NCBI GenBank assembly: GCA_000349905.1
Contig: KB722751.1
Coordinates: forward strand, 20,405 to 84,404
DNA: 64,000 nucleotides
Reading direction: 5' to 3'
Source: Volvariella volvacea V23
Lineage: Eukaryota > Basidiomycota > Agaricomycetes > Agaricales > Pluteaceae
Position 1 is the stretch's first letter, and every line of letters begins with the position of its first letter. Shown piece by piece: positions 56,786 through 64,000 of the stretch. Position numbers and translations under genes: made by a program. The notes beneath the pieces were generated by a model. The model was not told where the DNA came from. It ran no database searches and saw only the letters and a program-made list of their open reading frames with translations.

Positions 56786-57535
56786 ATGGGGGCCGGCCAA
56801 TCAAAGTCTGATATAGATGAGAAAGTCTTTTATAATGAGACACCAATTCAGGTGCGAAAATTAAAACTTACCAGTATGCACCACGATGTTCACGCCCAGG
56901 CGCACGCGGATACAACAGTTCTCGCAAGACGTAGTCAACCATTTGGCCGACAACCTAGCCTCCACAGACGTATCACCTGAGCGTCAATCTTCACTTGACG
57001 CACACATTCGGGCTCGTATCCAAGCAGAGATAGAGCACCTACGACGTGAAGAGGAGGATGTACGACAACAAATCGAGGCTGCTCTCGAGAAGGAAAGCTT
57101 GGACAGGGATAGGTCCTCTGCTGGTGAGGTAGTGACCTCAAATATTGAAGGTGGTGAGGAGAGCGACACTGCCGTAACGGGGAGTGTTAAGCACAGCGCT
57201 GCACTACTGGGAGACCTGGAGGAGTTGAAAAATAAGGTCGACAAGTACCATGCCAAGAAAGGATTGGAGGTGTTCCCAAGTGTGAAGGCTGACAGTGAGG
57301 CTGTTGTAAATTGCTACAGGTGTGTCCTTTTGCTAGAGCATGGTGAATAGGCTTGCTGAACAACTCCGCCTGTCAAACAGAGCGAACCCCACCACACCAC
57401 TGAATTGCTGGCGCGAGGTTGAAAGCTTCAAGGCTTCTGTAAGTCGATTGGAACAGGTGGGCTAAGCTCTTTTCCTTAGCGGGGTAATTCCTTCTGACTG
57501 GCTGTGAATAGGAATACCTCAATTCCCTACCCTGA
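56786..57535 (+). CDS. MIC19: MICOS subunit Mic19 (CHCH family)
   Basis: A peripheral inner-membrane protein of the mitochondrial contact site and cristae organising system. The start at 56786 gives MGAGQSKSD, with Gly2 as a potential N-myristoylation site as in CHCHD3, then KVFYNETPIQF. A charged helix (AHIRARIQAEIEHLRREEED) and a second (LEELKNKVDKYHAKKGLEVF) precede a CHCH-like C-terminus assembled over two introns: VVNCYRLAEQ, then PLNCWREVESFKASVSRLEQ, EYLNSLP. Only two Cys are present, 20 residues apart, as in fungal Mic19 rather than the four-Cys twin CX9C of animals. Length is about 200 aa. It follows DHX35 by 109 bp. Confidence 0.85.
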
Positions 57536-58021
57536 TTGTAATAGACTTCGCAACTAGACTACATATCCTGGGCTATTCGTTGTTGGGGATGCTGAGCTTT
57601 TAGACCGCACTGCTATATCGAGTGCTAGCACTATCCCTTGTGGACGAACATGGTAATTATATATCAATATGGTGCTCGTTTGCTTTTGGCATCCAACGAA
57701 TGAAATTGTGGTGACTTGTAAGTAATGCAGTATAAATATTGCAACCTAAATCGGCTACTCTAAGTACAACACCATCTGCCTTTAATGTCCGTGCTCTGTA
57801 CTACAGTGCTTTGAAATTCAAAAGGACAGGGAAAAATCTGTGGATTAGCATAAAGTAGCACACTATATGAAAAGATAGAAGATCGAATATCATGTCCATG
57901 AAATCATCATCAGCGGAAGCGTTAATATCGTTAGTTCATTGGTTCATGTATGCATCGCTTCACTCGTTATAGAGCAACCCCAACCTGAACTGCTCTACCA
58001 GTTCCGTCCACAGTGGAAGAG
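57536..58021. other. Convergent intergenic region (486 bp)
   Basis: Between the MIC19 stop and the stop of the membrane-protein gene. AT-richer than the flanks, with no supported frame or RNA gene. Confidence 0.45.
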
Positions 58022-59220
58022 TTATTGGACCCTATTGAGGCGTAAGATCCTTGGCCCACTAATCGTCTCGATCTGTCTTCTCTCCAAGCAAAGCCGGAGC
58101 GAGTCCAGGACATACGCCAATTTCCGCCTGACTCTCGGTCTTGTGCCTCTAGCGCCTCTTGTCCAGTTTTTTTTACCTCCTAGAGCAGCCAGAATCAATG
58201 AGGACGGCACACGTGTTTGGCGCTCTTCCCCACTCGCAGTTGAATAGACCGAGGATGAACCCAGGCTTAGATTAGATGACTTGGATGATTTGTGCAGAGG
58301 ATGGTGGCTGGTTTGCATTGGTGGGGCCTGCGACGCCTTTGTATGGCCATGGCCCTGGTTGAGATTCCTAACAGGGTTGGTGCTCTGGGGTGGCGACGGT
58401 AGAGCTGCTGCAAATTGTGGCTTTGCTACCCCTAGCTCTGCGTCATTTAATGTCGGCACTGGAGGCACAGGATGCGCATTTCTTAAGGAGCTCGTACTCG
58501 AGTTAAACTTTGTCCATTGTCCATTGGCGAGTTGACCTGTGTTAGAAGTAGCGGTGCCATCTAAAGAAGATGATCTAGAGCGCATCGCGGGAGGTGGTCG
58601 CACGAGTGCGGTAGGAGTTGGTGATGTAATCGAACGTGAAGTGCCCTGCTGTGGTCCAAGGGTTACGTCTTGCTCTGCGAACTTGACAGTTCTTTTTTGT
58701 GCTACTCTGGGATCGAGTGCGTGTTCGGGTCGGGGGCTCATAGTGGGGAGGATCGGATGGGACTGGATTAGGGCTGGGGGTGGCGGCTGAAGGATTGGGA
58801 TCGGGATTGGTGGCCGGAGGGGGTGGAGGGGGTGTTGTACTACTCAGCCTTTTCTTCTTGAGTGCTTCCTGTTGTGCCACAAAGCGGGCAAAAGTCAAGG
58901 AAAGATTCACATTAGCTTACGAACCCGTTGATAAGCTTCAGAAGCGCGCGCGCCAACAGCTCGTATAGGAGCAGAGACAGGCACGAGAGTACAGAGAAGG
59001 GTAGTGGTTGGACACTTACGGCCTCTTGCCTGTGCTTTGCAACATCGCGGTCAATCACTCTACCCCAATAAATCCAACCTACGGTTGCGGCAACGGCCAG
59101 AAGTGCACCTGCACACACCCCACCAACAATAGCACCGATAGGTAATGGGGGGTGCGGAGGAGTCTCTGTAGCAGGGAATGACGTGGGGTTTGCCTGCAAG
59201 GTGGTTGTAACAGTCGACAT
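58022..59220 (-). CDS. Single-pass membrane protein with long disordered tail
   Basis: Function not recognised. From ATG 59220 a Thr/Pro-rich stretch of about 27 residues precedes one strong hydrophobic span (IGAIVGGVCAGALLAVAATV GW) with small-residue GxxxG-like spacing, then basic residues (RVIDRDVAKHRQEA). There is no cleavable signal peptide, so a type III-like orientation with a short outside end is likely. After a long intron the tail starts EALKKKRL. The frame change between the PPPPP stretch and the downstream SPRPEHALDPRVAQKRTVKF is resolved by an intron GTAGTACAAC..CCCCCAG (about 58775-58853). The rest is Ser/Pro-rich and disordered, with SVYSTASGEERQTRVPSSL near the end. This layout is common in fungal wall-sensor-like proteins, but that role is not shown. 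Confidence 0.65.
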
Positions 59221-59552
59221 GTCGATCCGGGAATGAAAGGACCACAAAAGGACCAAAAAAGAGATAAAGATAGATGAGGAGAGGCAGATTAGAAGATAGA
59301 ACAATATGAGGCTCTGCTCAAGGACCAATTAATATGCACAGAACTTGCAAGGAAGCAAGGAGGAGGGAAGGACAAGCCAGCAGGATTGAGGCTTGCTGGA
59401 GGCAACGAAGCGGCGCAAGACGTCCTCGCCTCGTGTAGGGGCACTGCTTCTGTATAGAGGCGCAGGGCGACAAAACGGGTTCTTGACGGCGAAACCACGC
59501 CGGTGAGTGCCAGCAGACTAAATTACAATACTACAATACGAACTAAGTACCT
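59221..59552. other. Upstream region of the membrane-protein gene (332 bp)
   Basis: Lies between the CEF1 stop and the ATG of the membrane-protein gene, both on the minus strand. The proximal 100 bp is C/T-rich on the coding strand; no gene seen. Confidence 0.4.
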
Positions 59553-62483
<2,931 letters not shown>

Positions 62484-63240
62484 GTTGGTGGTGGTCAAGG
62501 TAAAAGTCAACACAAGTACAAGCAAGCGCCACCTTTAGATACCACGTGACCGTCGGCATTAGAGCAGCTGAGTAAGATGCCGGCGATTTTGAGCCGGTGA
62601 CTTACCCGGTGGAGTGGTGCATCACGGTATTCCAGGCACTGCTTCCCGGTGGTTCTAAGGGTTGTTCACCGGGAAAGGCTGATTATCGTGGTGCCATGGC
62701 ATGTTTAGCTGGACATCAAAGGCGAGTGAACGTGGGCACGTCAAGGAGGAAATACAGGGAGCTAACCAAGATGGGCTTAAGCAGGTTGATGCGAGGCCGG
62801 CGACCTCCGATGAAAGGATGGGATGAAGGATAGGACCGCATAAGGCGACAATTGGGACGAAAGGACGAGCCGAATGGAATCCGTACCAAAAACGAGTTGT
62901 TTGGGAAACAGACAGGAGAGACAAGACAAAGGTCCAGCTCGAAGACGGATGGGCTCGAGGCATGAAATCGGCCAAATAAGAGGTAAGCGGCCAAACTAAG
63001 CACAAACAAGTTACCGGCTGTTGAGTCTCTTGACCTTTTGCTCTCCTCCTGCTCTCCTAACCTTCCCCGTTCTTGCCCACCGTTTCTCCCTCGTTCTGTC
63101 CTTTTTCTTCTCAATCCGACCTGTCTGCTATCCGAGTTCCATTTCTGCCTTCGTGTGTTTAGCCTGTCTCTGACCGGTATCTCGCGCCTCGTTTGATCAC
63201 CGTCACCACTTTTCATTGAAAAACCGGACAAGTCCTTCCT
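62484..63240. promoter_or_regulatory. Divergent CEF1 / Zn2Cys6 promoter region with CCGGTG cluster
   Basis: 757 bp with no supported exon. It holds a CACGTG E-box in CACGTGAC (62543-62550) on the CEF1 side. Four CCGGTG sites lie within 79 bp (62594, 62606, 62646, and inverted at 62667). The last two form a perfect 9-bp inverted repeat, TTCCCGGTG/CACCGGGAA, with a 15-nt spacer. A C/T-rich tract (about 63040-63120) precedes the transcription factor start. Confidence 0.5.
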
Positions 63241-64000
63241 ATGGATCTCCAACCTGAGTCTGCGCCCGACTCGAAGCCCGGGTATGACATCTCCACCGCT
63301 CGCGATACTTTCTCTCATGCTTTCGTAGCACGAAGCCACCAGTCATACGGGGTGCCCGTGCGTGCACCGTCTGTAGGGCGGCAAAGGTGTGCACACCATC
63401 ATTGTGGTGACTTCATGTCCTCACAATGCTTTCTAGATGAAGTGTGTCGGTGCTGAAGATGGCCAAGGGCGGTGTCAACGTTGCAAACGTGCCAACGTGG
63501 AGTATGTCACACCCCCCTTCAACCTATCAACATGCCGTTCTCACCATTCGTTCGCAGGTGTGTTTTCGAGAAGCACCGCCGCGGGCGAAAGCCAGGATCA
63601 AAGTATATTCTTCATGCCTCAATTAGCCTCCCCCCTCATCAACTATCTGATTTAGACTGTCTGAAGCATCCAAGATGCTACGGCGACTCGAGAAAGGGCT
63701 CAACAATGCAAAACTCAAATCGCAAACCACCGAGCAAGCATTGGCTGCCTCTCTCCAAGCAGGAGAAAGCCGCGCTTCTGGATCTCAAGATGGAAATTAC
63801 CAGGGTATGCGTCCTGATGGAACTTACGCATCAGGTTCTCACTTCCCCAACAATGAACTTCCTCCTTTAAATCTTTCCGGTTATTCCAACCATGAAGGCT
63901 ATACCACTCAAGCATCACGCAACATGGATGTGGATGACGAAGAGGATAATCAAGATCGCGATGGAGAAAACATATTCCCAGCAAAACTCATCAAACGGGA
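63241..64000 (+). CDS. Zn(2)Cys(6) transcription factor, 3' end outside window
   Basis: N-terminal part of a fungal zinc-cluster regulator. ATG 63241 opens MDLQPESAPDSKPG. A first intron (GTATGA..CGTAG) joins to TKPPVIRGARACTVCRAAK. Two further introns build the zinc cluster ACTVCRAAKMKC, GRCQRC and ANVEC (CX2CX6CX9CX2CX6C), then basic FEKHRRGRKPGSK. A dimerisation-type coiled coil follows (LSEASKMLRRLEKGLNNAKL). After a polar stretch the frame enters an acidic segment (MDVDDEEDNQDRDGENIFPA) and runs off the window at ..KLIKR. The FEKHRRGRKPGSK block is characteristic of a conserved fungal zinc-cluster subfamily. Targets unknown. The CCGGTG cluster upstream contains CGG half-sites of the kind such proteins bind. 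Confidence 0.88.

Noticed and set aside
58690..58860. Apparent frameshift in the membrane-protein gene
   Set aside because: An in-frame intron with a GTAGTACAAC donor and CCCCCAG acceptor explains the frame change, so no mutation is needed.
62716..63339. 207-codon minus frame
   Set aside because: It lies antisense to the promoter and first exon of the zinc-cluster factor, begins in that gene's first exon, is rich in Arg/Ser with no domain, and is explained by the C/T-rich tract.

Overview
The window comes from a filamentous basidiomycete, most likely an agaricomycete. About 25 protein genes are recognisable, nearly all cut by many introns of roughly 45-90 nt with GT(R)NGT donors and short YAG acceptors. 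The products are conserved fungal housekeeping proteins. Genes lie on both strands with gaps often below 160 bp. I saw no bacterial-type operon, CRISPR array, tRNA or rRNA gene, and no viral gene.

Layout. Positions 1-5480 are an AT-rich, CpG-poor, gene-free repeat island. It holds a degraded Gypsy-type gag, a 482-bp LTR, a Copia-type gag fragment, a second LTR-like block, a 120-bp inverted repeat and a (TGG)n tract. From about 5.5 kb the composition changes abruptly and genes follow to the end: Zn2Cys6 factor (-), large Pom1/DYRK-type kinase (+), mitochondrial PDK/BCKD-type kinase (-), proteasome ATPase RPT1 (-), V-ATPase VMA1 (+), tRNA isopentenyltransferase MOD5 (-), Rco1-like double-PHD protein (-), PRP38 (+), mitochondrial uL15m (-), CDC50-type flippase subunit (-), MCM-binding protein (+), phosphoribomutase PRM15 (-), Hook adaptor (-), polynucleotide kinase/phosphatase (+), GAL7 (-), DDX41 (+), PhoD-like phosphatase (+), PEX6 (-), GAR1 (+), Mis14/Nsl1 (-), Yju2/Cwc16 (-), DHX35 (+), MIC19 (+), single-pass membrane protein (-), CEF1/Cdc5 (-) and a second Zn2Cys6 factor (+) cut by the window end.

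How the genes fit together. There is no single pathway, but pre-mRNA splicing is over-represented: Prp38, DDX41, Yju2, DHX35 and Cdc5/Cef1, with Yju2 and DHX35 sharing a 150-bp promoter. Several head-to-head pairs share 83-155-bp promoters (RPT1/VMA1, CDC50/MCMBP, HOOK/PNKP, GAL7/DDX41, PEX6/GAR1, YJU2/DHX35). Two convergent pairs have stops only 11 and 21 bp apart.

The least routine signals are: (i) a one-base frameshift in a T6 run inside the first membrane segment of the CDC50 homologue; (ii) microexons of 11-24 nt in cef1, rpt1 and the PRM15 catalytic-serine loop; (iii) two GC-AG introns (rpt1, gar1); (iv) four CCGGTG sites upstream of the last transcription factor; and (v) the sharp repeat-island boundary. 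I found nothing that qualifies as a convincing undescribed system. CDS coordinates below are genomic spans including introns; exon joins were worked out by eye.
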